This document shows, piece after piece, positions 9,976 through 20,547 of a stretch of DNA of 48,080 bases. The stretch lies in NCBI GenBank assembly GCA_027008775.1, contig JALVDV010000009.1, forward strand, positions 1 through 48,080, written 5' to 3'. The notes beneath the pieces are model-generated. The model had not been told where the DNA came from. It searched no databases and was given only the letters and a program-made list of their open reading frames with translations. Both the position numbers and the translations under genes were made by a program. Numbering within the stretch: the first letter of the stretch is position 1; every line of letters starts with the position of its first letter. The DNA is from Candidatus Moraniibacteriota bacterium. Lineage in GTDB: Bacteria > Patescibacteriota > Minisyncoccia > Moranbacterales > DUUL01.

Positions 9976-11718
9976 TTATTTTCTGATGACTTCCAATTGA
10001 ATCTTTTCCGGTTGTTTGGGTGAGTGACTTACCCAGCTGGGAGCCAGATTAATTGAAGCCTTTTTTATTCCGTTTTTTTCTCCCAGAACCGCTTTTAATT
10101 CCGACAAATTTTTGTTGATCAATTTGTTTTTCAACTCTTCTTCATTTATTTTAAACCAACCTCGGGCCTGCAGATCAGCATAGGCGGTCATAGTTTTCTT
10201 GTTGAAGTCGGCAATCCCCCTTTTAAGCTGAAATTTAATACTTTGTTCATCTACCGCAAAAAGCGGTCCAAGTTTTTTCTCAACTAAATATTTAGCCAGC
10301 TTTTCCAAGTCTCGCCGGAAAAAAGTAATTAGTTTTAATTTGTAAGTAACGGTGTAAGTAAAAGAGTCGGTGATGCTGTCTTGCAAATGGGAGGATTCAC
10401 TGGCAACCACTTCTTTTTCCACCGCTGATTCCAGAAAGGCTTTATCACTACCTATTCTTTTTTGAATCTCTTCTTTCAGTTCCTTGTCCAATTCTTCCAG
10501 AGTTATTTTTCTAGCCTTGTCCAAATCACTTTTGCTGACAGCGGCGACAACCTTGTGCTCCGAAGAAGTAACCCCGCCGGTCATCGGACCCTTGGCCTCC
10601 ACTTTGAATTTTTCATATTTGGGGCCACCCTTAAAACCTTCAATGGTAAAAGTCTCCGGTCCGATATTATATTCTTGCCCCGGTTTATCCGCTTCCACCG
10701 GTACCGCTATTTCTCCCGGCTCTTCTCCTTTTTTTCCGGGAACAATAACGCTTTTTGTTAATCTGAATAATTTTCCGCTTTGGGAAAGAACGCGAGTTGT
10801 TTTCACCAGCGGTTGCGGTTTGTCAGAGTAATAATTGCGAATAATCACAACTCCTCTGGCTTTGGCCCCGTTTTTATCCAGAACTTTTTGCCCGGTTGTT
10901 TTAAATTCCTTCTTTTTGCTAACAGTCATTTCCAAATATTCACCGGGAATAACTTTCTGATCCGGATCTACTTTCTCCGCTTGGCTGTCAACCAGAACTT
11001 TTACTTCCTCCCGGACCGATTGGGAACGCGGTTCTATTTTGACTAATAATTTGGGATAGTTGGCTAAATAATAACCGCCCCCTCCCAGCGAAAAAAGGAG
11101 AACGAGCGCCAGTAACCAAAAAAATATTTTTCCCTTTTTTGATTTCTTTTTCCGATGCTTTTTACGCGAAGAAGATGTTTTTTGGTGAAAATAATTATAT
11201 TCTTTATCATTGATTGTTGCTTCCGAGGGGCTAGAAGGAGTCTGATTGAAAGAAGAGGTGCTGGAAGAAGATGATGTCGGAGGATTATTAAAAGAAGCGG
11301 GGGGTTGAGAGCTTGCGCCAGCTTGAGAATAGAAGGTCTTGCTGCCAACTGATAAATTTTCCCGACCAACCTCTTGGACTGCTTTTTCCGAGGCTTCTCG
11401 GACTTCTTGCTGATAATATTGTTCGTCTCCCAAGGAGCCATCGGTTTCGTGACCATAATGGAGGCGTTGATAATCTTCCGTTTTTAAACCGGCTCTCTCT
11501 ACAATAGTTTTGGCTTTTTGATCATTGGGCGTAACCACCACCAGGGATTTACCCAATTTCTCAACTTCTCTTTTGAGGATTTTTAAATTTAGGACACTAT
11601 TCAAAAAAGTGGCTCCTTGGGGAACTACCAAAAAAATTTCCCGCGCCCTCTGTTGGCGAATTTTGTCCAAAATACTGGTTATTTCGTCGTCAACGTTGAT
11701 GTATAATACTTCTTGCAT
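9976..11718 (-). CDS. Baseplate J-like membrane-anchored protein
   Basis: 580 aa; N-terminal domain, Ser-rich linker, Lys/Arg-rich stretch then TM (FFWLLALVLLFSLGGGGYYL), then a region resembling baseplate-J-like proteins; family call from memory. Confidence 0.5.
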   Translation of the reverse strand: MQEVLYINVDDEITSILDKIRQQRAREIFLVVPQGATFLNSVLNLKILKREVEKLGKSLVVVTPNDQKAKTIVERAGLKTEDYQRLHYGHETDGSLGDEQYYQQEVREASEKAVQEVGRENLSVGSKTFYSQAGASSQPPASFNNPPTSSSSSTSSFNQTPSSPSEATINDKEYNYFHQKTSSSRKKHRKKKSKKGKIFFWLLALVLLFSLGGGGYYLANYPKLLVKIEPRSQSVREEVKVLVDSQAEKVDPDQKVIPGEYLEMTVSKKKEFKTTGQKVLDKNGAKARGVVIIRNYYSDKPQPLVKTTRVLSQSGKLFRLTKSVIVPGKKGEEPGEIAVPVEADKPGQEYNIGPETFTIEGFKGGPKYEKFKVEAKGPMTGGVTSSEHKVVAAVSKSDLDKARKITLEELDKELKEEIQKRIGSDKAFLESAVEKEVVASESSHLQDSITDSFTYTVTYKLKLITFFRRDLEKLAKYLVEKKLGPLFAVDEQSIKFQLKRGIADFNKKTMTAYADLQARGWFKINEEELKNKLINKNLSELKAVLGEKNGIKKASINLAPSWVSHSPKQPEKIQLEVIRK

Positions 11719-11727
11719 AACTATTTT

Positions 11728-13035
11728 TTAATCTTGAATTACCTTAACTGCTTGGCGCAAAACTTCTTTAATTACTTTGTCTTCGTACTCCATATTAACC
11801 GACAGACTAGCCAGACCCAAAGCGGCGATGGACTGCGGAGTGGTTAGTTGGTGTGTCTGGTCAACAACATTGATAATGTCTTTGGGCTGGAGGTAGCCTA
11901 TTTGCAAATCATTGCTAATGGGCAAATCGCTTTTCCAATTTCGCCGATTCAGGCTATTGACCAGGTTTGGCAAAGCGCTGCCACCGCCACAAAAAAGTAT
12001 CCGGGCCGGCAAAATTTCTCTGTTGCGAAAACTTTCCAAGGCGATCTCCAGACCGGTTAGCCAAACCTTGGCATCCTCTCTAAATATCTTATCTATTTTA
12101 AGCGCCCAATTTTCTTTTATTTCGCCCAGAGAATACTTTATTTTTATTTGTTCAGCTTCAGCAAAAGAAATAGCAAAGGTTTGCGCCAGTCTCTTGGTGA
12201 ACGCTCTGCCACCGAGAGCAAAGATAGCCGTTCCCTCCAGACCACCATTCCTAACCACGGCCACATCGGTTGTTCCTCCGCCAATATCAATGATGATAGC
12301 GCTGAAATCCTCCTGGCCATAAACACTGATAGACTGGGCGATGGCGTAAGGTTCAGCGGCAATGGAAACTATTTTCAGACCGAGACCATCGGCTATCTGT
12401 TGCAGGGCGCCCAAATGAATCATGGGCGCGTAGGCATTGAAAATACTGATGGAAACATCTCTTCCCTGAAAACCGATGGGATTTGTTATGCGATAACCAT
12501 CTATTTTCACACTGACAATGGCGGCGTTGATTAGCCTGACATCAATGGCTTCTTGTCCCGTTTCCCAGGCTAATTGTTTTTTGATACGCTCAAAGGCCTT
12601 CCACTGCACTTTTTGTAAAATATTTTTTAACTCCGGCAAATCAATGCGAATTTCCGGATTGGCTCGTTCGTAGTGCACAGTGGTGGTTGTTCCCTTAACC
12701 AATTCTCCGGCGATACCTAAGACAACTTTGTCTGACGTCAAGCCGGCCATTTCTTCCGCTTCAGTGACAGCTTCTTGACAAGTTTCAATAACACTCTTGA
12801 TATCACTAACCGCTCCGGCCGTCATACTGCCCAGTTTTTGTCTAGCCTGTCCTTGCCCTAGAACAATTGCTTTCTTACTCTCCTCGTCTATTTTATATAA
12901 GATCACCTTGACCAGCTCGGTGCCGATGTCCAAGGCGAAAAAAAGTTTGTCTTTTCGCCGTTTGGAAGTGGTGATTTTACTTAGAAGACTCATTTTTTCA
13001 AGAATTTTAGATTTTGCGATTGTAACATCCGCCAA
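11728..13035 (-). CDS. FtsA/PilM-like actin-fold ATPase
   Basis: FFALDIGTELVKVI, SAIIIDIGGGTTDVAVVRNGG, ILFCGGGSALPNL phosphate/adenosine motifs. Confidence 0.82.
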   Translation of the reverse strand: MADVTIAKSKILEKMSLLSKITTSKRRKDKLFFALDIGTELVKVILYKIDEESKKAIVLGQGQARQKLGSMTAGAVSDIKSVIETCQEAVTEAEEMAGLTSDKVVLGIAGELVKGTTTTVHYERANPEIRIDLPELKNILQKVQWKAFERIKKQLAWETGQEAIDVRLINAAIVSVKIDGYRITNPIGFQGRDVSISIFNAYAPMIHLGALQQIADGLGLKIVSIAAEPYAIAQSISVYGQEDFSAIIIDIGGGTTDVAVVRNGGLEGTAIFALGGRAFTKRLAQTFAISFAEAEQIKIKYSLGEIKENWALKIDKIFREDAKVWLTGLEIALESFRNREILPARILFCGGGSALPNLVNSLNRRNWKSDLPISNDLQIGYLQPKDIINVVDQTHQLTTPQSIAALGLASLSVNMEYEDKVIKEVLRQAVKVIQD

Positions 13036-13194
13036 AATAGATTTTAAAATTTCCTGCCTGGTGGGTGGTTTATGAATTTTATTTCAGAGGTTTTTGTCAG
13101 TAGTTTAATTATACCACAGAAGAACTTCTCTTCAAATTCCATTTGCCGGTAAAATAAAAGCCTCTTAAAAAGAAAACAACTTTTGAGCAGAAAT

Positions 13195-13842
13195 TTAAGT
13201 TTTCGTTTTCAGAATGATTTTTTTGGCCTCCAAAAGATTGCTAATGGTAAAATCGCAATATTGATTGGGTTTGTCGCTGTAACGCCCTTCCGGACGCCTC
13301 ACCAAAAAAGTCGTGAGGTCGGGGTTTTTCAGTTTGGCATCTTCTATTTGTTCAACTCTGTCGTCCAAAAAGTAAGCTGAAACATTCTTACTGGTTTCTT
13401 TCCTGATTTGTTGAATAATCTTTCCTTTGGGCTGGTTGATGACAATAATTTTTTTAAAATAAGAGCTTAAACCGCAATTATTGATTTTCTTTAATTGCAA
13501 CTCGCTTTCTCCGTAGGAAATGATATACAAATCTTCTGAAGCAAAAGTTTTTAGAAACTTGACGACGTCTGGAAAAATAAAAGAAGAGGTATCAGCCACC
13601 AGTGTTTTTACCGCTCTTCTTAACCGAGAAAGGCTCTTCTTTTTTTCCTTTTCTAGGTAATCAATCTGTTGCCAAATATTGTAAACTGTCAGCCGGCCAT
13701 TTTTTTGCCGACGGGGATAATCAAGGTAAGTTCTATCAAACTCTTCCTTGGAAATTCCATTTTTTTCAAATTCTTTTTTGAGGACTTGAACAAAACGACT
13801 GGTATTGAACAGAACATCATCAAAATCAAGGAAAATTTGCAT
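13195..13842 (-). CDS. HAD-superfamily hydrolase
   Basis: N-terminal IFLDFDDVLFNTS (DxD-type HAD motif I), YFLDDRVEQIEDA motif. Confidence 0.7.
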   Translation of the reverse strand: MQIFLDFDDVLFNTSRFVQVLKKEFEKNGISKEEFDRTYLDYPRRQKNGRLTVYNIWQQIDYLEKEKKKSLSRLRRAVKTLVADTSSFIFPDVVKFLKTFASEDLYIISYGESELQLKKINNCGLSSYFKKIIVINQPKGKIIQQIRKETSKNVSAYFLDDRVEQIEDAKLKNPDLTTFLVRRPEGRYSDKPNQYCDFTISNLLEAKKIILKTKT

Positions 13843-13847
13843 TGTGT

Positions 13848-14882
13848 TTAGATTATTTCCTTAATGATTTTCTTTCGGTTTAATTCTGACAACTCCACTA
13901 AAACTTTAGCTAATTTATCACCATCATGTCTGATGAAGGAACGGGTCTTGGCTATGGCATCGTTTTTGTTCTGTCTGGCCGGACTTCGCTTTAGAATGTT
14001 GGCTTTGATCACTTTATAACTCCTTTCCGGGTTTTTGTCCGGATGAAATTGGACCATTGAATTTTTCCCTTCCAGTTTTTCGTATTTTTTAACCAAGGCG
14101 GGAGCAGGTCGGCTGACATTGTAGATAACGTAATCAAGTCTATCTTGCAAATATTTGTTGACAAATTCGGCATAATCGTCCAGATCAAAGTTGTCCGTTT
14201 GCCCCTTTTTGTTGGAGAGATTGCAGACATAGATTATTTTGGCTCGGCTATCTTTGATGGCTTGGGCCAGACCGTCAACCAAGAGGTTGGGCAAGATAGA
14301 ACCGTAAAGATCTCCCGGGCCAATCACAATAAAGTGTGCCTTTTTAACCGCTTGCTTTACTCTTTCATTTAGGCGCGCTTTTGGCCGCAAAAAAACTTTT
14401 TTAATTCCTATTTTTTTGACCGCTTTGTTTTGATCTAACTGCTTCTCGCCAACCAGAAGTCGGCCGTTGCGAAGGCGAACATGCAAGGACATTTTATCCT
14501 TGGAAACGGGTATAACTTTGTTTTTAACGTTGAGGATGCGTGTAGCCTCTTCCAAGCCCTTCTCAAAATCTCCGGTGATTTTTTCCAAAGCGGAGAGAAA
14601 GATATTGCCAAAATTGTGTCCTTTTAAATCACCTTTTTCAAAACGATAGACCATCAAATCACGAAGAAGTTTAGGGGTGTTGCTGAGAGCTACCAAACAC
14701 TGTCGGACGTCACCGGGAGGCAGAACGCCCAGTTCGTCCCTGAGGCGACCGGTGGAACCACCGTCGTCGGCCATGGAAACCACTGCTGAAATATTTGTAA
14801 AATATTTTTTTAAACCGGTTAATAAAGTAAAATGTCCGGTCCCTCCACCAATGGTAACGATTCTGGTCTGTCTGCTTTCCAT
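13848..14882 (-). CDS. yvcK: YvcK/CofD-family gluconeogenesis factor
   Basis: TIGGGTGHFTLLTGLK, VSMADDGGSTGRLRDELGVLPPGDVRQCLVALS. Confidence 0.92.
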   Translation of the reverse strand: MESRQTRIVTIGGGTGHFTLLTGLKKYFTNISAVVSMADDGGSTGRLRDELGVLPPGDVRQCLVALSNTPKLLRDLMVYRFEKGDLKGHNFGNIFLSALEKITGDFEKGLEEATRILNVKNKVIPVSKDKMSLHVRLRNGRLLVGEKQLDQNKAVKKIGIKKVFLRPKARLNERVKQAVKKAHFIVIGPGDLYGSILPNLLVDGLAQAIKDSRAKIIYVCNLSNKKGQTDNFDLDDYAEFVNKYLQDRLDYVIYNVSRPAPALVKKYEKLEGKNSMVQFHPDKNPERSYKVIKANILKRSPARQNKNDAIAKTRSFIRHDGDKLAKVLVELSELNRKKIIKEII

Positions 14883-15076
14883 ATTTTCTCAGTTAGTTTA
14901 TTTTAATCATTACTGTATTAGTTTAACTAACTGATTTGTTTAAAGCAAGCTTTCAAGAGTTGTCTGAGAATAATGAAAGCGCTTTTGATTGAAGAAGTTG
15001 CCACAGAGTTGTTTTTCCGATTTCCCTCGGGCGGTTATTTGTTTTTATTTTCTCCAAACCTCTTTTTGTCTTTTTG

Positions 15077-18000
15077 TCATTCAATAATTTTGAAATCCTT
15101 TTTTAAAATTCCGTCCTTGATGTTTATTTCCCTTTCAAAGGAAAAAGTGTGACCACTGATTGGTTGTCCCTTGATTTTTAAAGTGTAGTGACCGTCTTTA
15201 GCTAAAAGATAATAGCGTCCTTCCAAATCGGTTACGGTAAAGTATTTTCTTTGATTATCTTGATACAATTCAACCACCGCCAGAGGGATCGGTTTACCGG
15301 CTTGATTGCGGAGAGTGCCAAATTTTTTGCGAAAACCGCGAGCCAAAAGATAAATAATGGTAAAACCGTATACGGCTAAAACCAAATAATTAAACCAGTG
15401 CGGGTATTTTATTGTTACTTGCAAGGAATAAATGGCACCCAGGATAAATATTCCGTAGAAAATGAAGTTTAAAACTTTGTGAAGTAGTCGCGTCTGATCA
15501 AAGCTCCGCAAATATTCGTGCCAGTTTATTTTTTCTTGCTTGAGAGCCAGGTTGAGATTCTCCACCGAAGCCGGATCTATTTCCTGGGGATGAGTGTAAA
15601 GTTTGCCGTAGAGAGGGTCTTCAGAATGACTGGTGTCCAGAGAATAATTCTTCAATTTTACCAATAGGCCGTATTTACCTTTTTGAGAAATTAAGAAACC
15701 GTAGCGACCTTGCTCGTCGGAGAAAGTGGTGGCAACGACTTTGCCACTATTCATTTCTTGAAGTTTTATTGGAACTTTTTTAAGAGGCTGCTTGGTTTCT
15801 TCGTCAAAAACAACACCCCAATCTTTGGTTTTGCGTCTTTTGGTAAAAGGAAAGGCGAAAAGAGCCAAGAGGGAAAAATGGGAAACTGGTGAAGCCAAGG
15901 GAATACCGGCCAAACCCAGGGCCACCAGGCCAACCAGTGTGGAGATTTTAGCCACCGGATTTGGAGATGGTGGCTGACTCTTTGGCTCACTGGTGCCGGG
16001 GAAAGAAATTTTTTCTGTCTCCCTTTTTCTTTCTTCTTCTTGTTTTACCTCTTCCTTTTCTCGTTTGGCCTGACACTCAACTTTTTCTCCATCTTTTTCA
16101 CATTCCCAGCGGACTGTTTGTCCGGGGGCGGGAAAGTCCGGTTCGCTAATCACTTCTCCATTTTCACAAAGCGCTCCTTGAAAAGTAGTGTCCGCAGAAG
16201 AATAATCTCCCGCCCCGGCTCCGCAAAGGGGTGGCAAGCTTAGATTATAGTCATTTTTCTTTTCGGGAACTTCAATGTTTTTTTTGTGAGGACAATATTC
16301 GTAAGTATCACTATTCGTTTTATGTTTGACTTTTAATTCGTATTTAGCGCCTGATTCCAAACCATCTATAAAGAGGCTAACTCTTCCGGCGGCCGACGGT
16401 CTTTTTTTGATTTCCACTTTTCGTTCGCTCCCATTCAACAAATTTTTGACAGTCACTCTGAATTTCTGTTTTTCATGAGAAAAACTCGGATCAACTTCTA
16501 CTCGGAGTTTAACCGAGTTGGTGTTTAATTCTTTTACGCCAATGGTTTTACATTCTGTTTCTTCCGATTCTTCTTCGTCGGGCGGAGTGGACGAAGAGCC
16601 ACCTGTATTACTGGGAGAGTGACTGGAATAATTGATTTGTACTCCATTCAAAACTGGCATTGATCCTTTGTATAACATCGCTCGCCATCTTAGATCGTTG
16701 CCGAGGTTAGAGAAAGTGACTTCTTCTCCACTGTCTACTTTTATCCAATTGTTGCCTCCATCATTACTGAGGTAATAATCTATATATGACTGCCCGTTTA
16801 AAATAGCATCAGCCGTTAAAGTTGCTTTTTCAATATCATTGATATCGCCGTTTATTTTTTTGGACTGAACAGTCAGAGGTGACTGAACAGAAATTGGCAA
16901 AACGCTGAAAAATATATCTCCGGTGGAATTTTCTTGCCAAACAACAAAAGGCTCATCTTCACTATCAATAACTAGATCAATCTCGCCGGTTCTGACATGA
17001 CCGGACAGGTTGTCGTCAGCGCTGGAACCATCGGCGCCACTCCAGGCAGAACCATTCCAGTAAGTGAAATGTGTACTGAACCATTGACTGGCGCTCCAAA
17101 CTATCAAAGGTTGGTTCTGGGAATTTATTTTTAATTTCAGATCTGATAACGAAGCTCCTGCTTCAACATCAATAGTGTCATAAGAATTGCTCCCACCTAA
17201 ACCATGCCAATCGTCGGTGCGTTTGGAAACCAGAATATCCCCAGCGTTATCATCCAGCCAAGCCAGAATGGGATTGTCGCTACCATCCAGCTCCATCCTG
17301 ATAACTCGCAACGGTGAGGCTTGGTCATATCCGATCTGTACCCAATCACTTCCGTTCCAGCTTTTCACCCCTATACCCGGATTGGGACCTCCTAGATTGT
17401 TTTGATAAGCCACCAGAGGATGGTTCTGGGAATTTATTCGTAAGACGGGCAAAATATCATAGGCATAGCCGAAAATTGTATCCCGGTTGTTAGCGGAATT
17501 ATTCTCTAACCCGCGCCAAGCAGACCCATTCCAATAATTAAAGAACACTCCATTGTTTGTGCCCGCGTTATCCCCCCAAACTACCATCGGTGTATCATTG
17601 TCATCCCTGCTTAAAATAACATCGTTAGCCACAGTTGAACTATCCCCATATATCACATCATAGGCACCTCCGCCTTTTCCTCGCCAAGAGCTTCCATTCC
17701 ATTCTGTGTAAATAGGAAATTGGTGGCCAGCGCCATCATTCATAATGCCAACAACCATCGGGTTTCCTTGGCTGTTTTTGGTTATTTGAAAAGTGTTTAT
17801 GCCATCGTCATAGTAAATGACCTCCATATTCCCAAAAGGTCGTTCCGCCCCCGTAACACTCCCATCCATTGTTGTCCAAGCGGAGCCGTTCCATTTTCTG
17901 ATGTATAGATTATTGCTATTAGAATCACTATTATACCCGTGCCACAACACTATGGGATAGCCGTTGTTGTCTGTAATGATCTGAGGAACACGAGAGCGTA

Positions 18001-19321
18001 AACAGCTAGTTCCCCCGCCAGTACAATTAGCTGCCACACTGGAAATGTCTTCACTGCCATTAACGCCCGACATCGTCGTCCAAGCGGAGCCGTTCCAGCG
18101 AGTAAAGTAAATCTTGTTGTCGTCTTGCCAAACAGCCATCGGTCGCCCCTGCTGGTCTAAAGCCAGTTTTGGATAACGAGCATAGTCAGAAGCGTGGTAA
18201 ATATTTTCCTTGCCAAGAGTGGTTTTGTCGGCATGACTCCAAGAGCCTATCTGCGAAACCAAGGTATAGGCGCCTTGGCTTTCATTATAATGAGCGTCTG
18301 TCTGGTCGTCATCTATAAAATCCTGGTTGTTAAAATCGTCTGCAAAGGTAAAATTATTACCTTCCGGTCTGGTGGTAAAGTGCCAGGTAGTTTTGTCAGA
18401 GATGCCCGGAAAAAGATTTACGGCGGTGTCATCTACGTTAACGTAATATTTGGTGTTGTAAGATAATTCACTGGACAGAGCAACGGAAATGGTATTTGTA
18501 CCCCAGCCGGTAACTTGCGGAGAATCAACCGAAACGCTTTCTACAACGGAATCATCATCGTATTTTTTTAAGATTATATTTCCGTTACCTCGTTCCGCTA
18601 TTTGATCAAAAGTGATAGACAATGTTGGACGAAGAGAGACTGTATTTATTCCACTGATTGGTTGTAAAGAGTTAATATGTAAATAGAAATCCCCCCAGGC
18701 ACTACTCTGAGCATTATTGAAATTAGTTTGTCCGCTTAATTGAGAAAATAAGCTGGTACCTCCTTTGAAATTATAAAAACCAACCGTAATTGGGATCCCT
18801 CGATCGGTATTTTCTCCAAAGTTAAACTTAAAGCGTCCATCTCTGTATACTATTGTTTCCACATTGAAAACATCGCTCGGAGAATTCAGACTTCCGGCTT
18901 GAACGCGTATAATAACATCATCTTGATTTTCAGTTATATAAATGTCATCCTCCGGATGTTGGTCTAAACTGAGAAACAAGTTTGAACCATTATATGAATA
19001 AATAACATAATCTATAGGATCTTCCGCCTGTGTCAAAGGGGTAATAGCGACACCATTCTTGCCAACATGAATGTTCATTTTCGTAACTGTTTCTCCAAAC
19101 ATGGCAACCGGAAAGGGAAGGTCATAACTGTAGGAAACATTACTACCGGACAAATTTTTCCTCTCACCTCCCCCTTGAAATTCATGAGACAAAAGCATTT
19201 CAGTGGTGGCAGTATCTATAGCTAAAACATTTTTTGATAGAAACCACCCTCCTAACAACAGAACTGCAAAAACAAGAATTACACGCAGTAAATCTGTTTT
19301 ATTTTTTGTTTTATTTTTCAT
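15077..19321 (-). CDS. Very large surface protein with repeated WNGSAW units and C-terminal carboxypeptidase-regulatory-like domains
   Basis: 1414 aa; N-terminal TM/signal; many WNGS(A/D)W repeats; C-terminal FDEETKQPLKKVPIKLQE..EQGRYGFL and LRNQAGKPIPLAVVELYQ..LEGRYYLL domains around TM helices. Confidence 0.85.
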   Translation of the reverse strand: MKNKTKNKTDLLRVILVFAVLLLGGWFLSKNVLAIDTATTEMLLSHEFQGGGERKNLSGSNVSYSYDLPFPVAMFGETVTKMNIHVGKNGVAITPLTQAEDPIDYVIYSYNGSNLFLSLDQHPEDDIYITENQDDVIIRVQAGSLNSPSDVFNVETIVYRDGRFKFNFGENTDRGIPITVGFYNFKGGTSLFSQLSGQTNFNNAQSSAWGDFYLHINSLQPISGINTVSLRPTLSITFDQIAERGNGNIILKKYDDDSVVESVSVDSPQVTGWGTNTISVALSSELSYNTKYYVNVDDTAVNLFPGISDKTTWHFTTRPEGNNFTFADDFNNQDFIDDDQTDAHYNESQGAYTLVSQIGSWSHADKTTLGKENIYHASDYARYPKLALDQQGRPMAVWQDDNKIYFTRWNGSAWTTMSGVNGSEDISSVAANCTGGGTSCLRSRVPQIITDNNGYPIVLWHGYNSDSNSNNLYIRKWNGSAWTTMDGSVTGAERPFGNMEVIYYDDGINTFQITKNSQGNPMVVGIMNDGAGHQFPIYTEWNGSSWRGKGGGAYDVIYGDSSTVANDVILSRDDNDTPMVVWGDNAGTNNGVFFNYWNGSAWRGLENNSANNRDTIFGYAYDILPVLRINSQNHPLVAYQNNLGGPNPGIGVKSWNGSDWVQIGYDQASPLRVIRMELDGSDNPILAWLDDNAGDILVSKRTDDWHGLGGSNSYDTIDVEAGASLSDLKLKINSQNQPLIVWSASQWFSTHFTYWNGSAWSGADGSSADDNLSGHVRTGEIDLVIDSEDEPFVVWQENSTGDIFFSVLPISVQSPLTVQSKKINGDINDIEKATLTADAILNGQSYIDYYLSNDGGNNWIKVDSGEEVTFSNLGNDLRWRAMLYKGSMPVLNGVQINYSSHSPSNTGGSSSTPPDEEESEETECKTIGVKELNTNSVKLRVEVDPSFSHEKQKFRVTVKNLLNGSERKVEIKKRPSAAGRVSLFIDGLESGAKYELKVKHKTNSDTYEYCPHKKNIEVPEKKNDYNLSLPPLCGAGAGDYSSADTTFQGALCENGEVISEPDFPAPGQTVRWECEKDGEKVECQAKREKEEVKQEEERKRETEKISFPGTSEPKSQPPSPNPVAKISTLVGLVALGLAGIPLASPVSHFSLLALFAFPFTKRRKTKDWGVVFDEETKQPLKKVPIKLQEMNSGKVVATTFSDEQGRYGFLISQKGKYGLLVKLKNYSLDTSHSEDPLYGKLYTHPQEIDPASVENLNLALKQEKINWHEYLRSFDQTRLLHKVLNFIFYGIFILGAIYSLQVTIKYPHWFNYLVLAVYGFTIIYLLARGFRKKFGTLRNQAGKPIPLAVVELYQDNQRKYFTVTDLEGRYYLLAKDGHYTLKIKGQPISGHTFSFEREINIKDGILKKDFKIIE

Positions 19322-19516
19322 TTTTGTAGCCTTTTAGGGTTTTCGTGATTATAGCATACTCTCGTATAGTTTGGCAAAAAAATATTTCTTTAAAATGAAA
19401 AAATGCAATTGTTTTTGAAAAATAAAGCAACACACTGTTTGTCTTTTGAAATTCAAAATTAATCTCATCTATTAAAAAGCCAACCGGAGTCGGTTTTTTA
19501 ATAAGTGAAAATATCG

Positions 19517-19822
19517 TTATTTATCCTTCTTCTTGTCCAGTTTGTCCAGCTTTAGCTTCTTGAAAACATAATAAACAACAAAAGCAATAACCACGAAGTC
19601 AATTAAGGTGGAAATGAAACTGCCCAACATAATATCGGCGCCGGCAACAGAGAAATACATTTCTTTCAAGCCATCGGCGTTTCCCAAGACCAGACCAAGA
19701 ACAGGATCTATAATGTCTTTTACCAAAGACTTCATCACATCGGAAACAGCCCCACCTAAGATGAAGGCAATAGCTAACCCAACTACTCCTTGCTCTCTAA
19801 CAAAATCCATAAATCCCTTCAT
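19517..19822 (-). CDS. mscL: Large-conductance mechanosensitive channel MscL
   Basis: 101 aa; MKGFMDFVREQGVVGLAIAFILGGAV...LVKDIIDPVLG; strong RBS aggaggtgatgac. Confidence 0.93.
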   Translation of the reverse strand: MKGFMDFVREQGVVGLAIAFILGGAVSDVMKSLVKDIIDPVLGLVLGNADGLKEMYFSVAGADIMLGSFISTLIDFVVIAFVVYYVFKKLKLDKLDKKKDK

Positions 19823-20104
19823 ATTGTCATCACCTCCTCTCCCATTGTTTTTATTTTAATCATTCTAAAATTCTTCACACAAGTATTCGCTCTAATAATA
19901 ACAAAAAACAGAACTAAAGACAACAAAACAACGAGGAGTGATTTACGATAACTTATACGATTTTTAAATATTTTTTCTTTATATCTACTTCCTGTCATCA
20001 TTAGATATTTTTTCCGACAATGGGCAATTGACTAAATTAAAGTTTTGTTGCAGACTGGAAACCGGAATGGTTCTTTTTAATTTTTTCTCTGAAGGAGGTA
20101 AGAA

Positions 20105-20299
20105 ATGAAAGAATGCGCAACGGAAATTTATTTTTGTCCCGTATGTGACGGGGCGTTGACAGAAAAAGAAATGCGGGACAAGGACAGTGTTTTACGCTTT
20201 TTTGAGTGTGCCAGCTGTTCTAAGGAATTTTTTAAAATAAAGGGGGTAAAAGACTTATACCCCCGATATCCTGTTGGAGATCTTAAGATTTCTTGTTGA
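20105..20299 (+). CDS. Small zinc-ribbon-like protein
   Basis: 64 aa; CPVC...CASC Cys pairs; strong RBS gaaggaggtaagaaATG. Confidence 0.65.
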   Translation: MKECATEIYFCPVCDGALTEKEMRDKDSVLRFFECASCSKEFFKIKGVKDLYPRYPVGDLKISC

Positions 20300-20547
20300 T
20301 AAAACAAGGTGGCAAGCGGTCGCCTGCCTAACCGGACCTGCAAAAAGCGGGTCTTTTAATTATATTAACTTTTAAATCCGTTAATAACTCGTGGGCAACA
20401 GTTTTTTTACAACCCTTCTTTCTTTGGTTTACCATCCTTTACTACTCTCATCAATCTATCTCTCTTCCCGGCTTCTACCTCTAGACAGGTTGGGCACAAG
20501 GCTTTCAACTTTGACAAATCACCATCCCAATCAATCGGACGAAAAAC

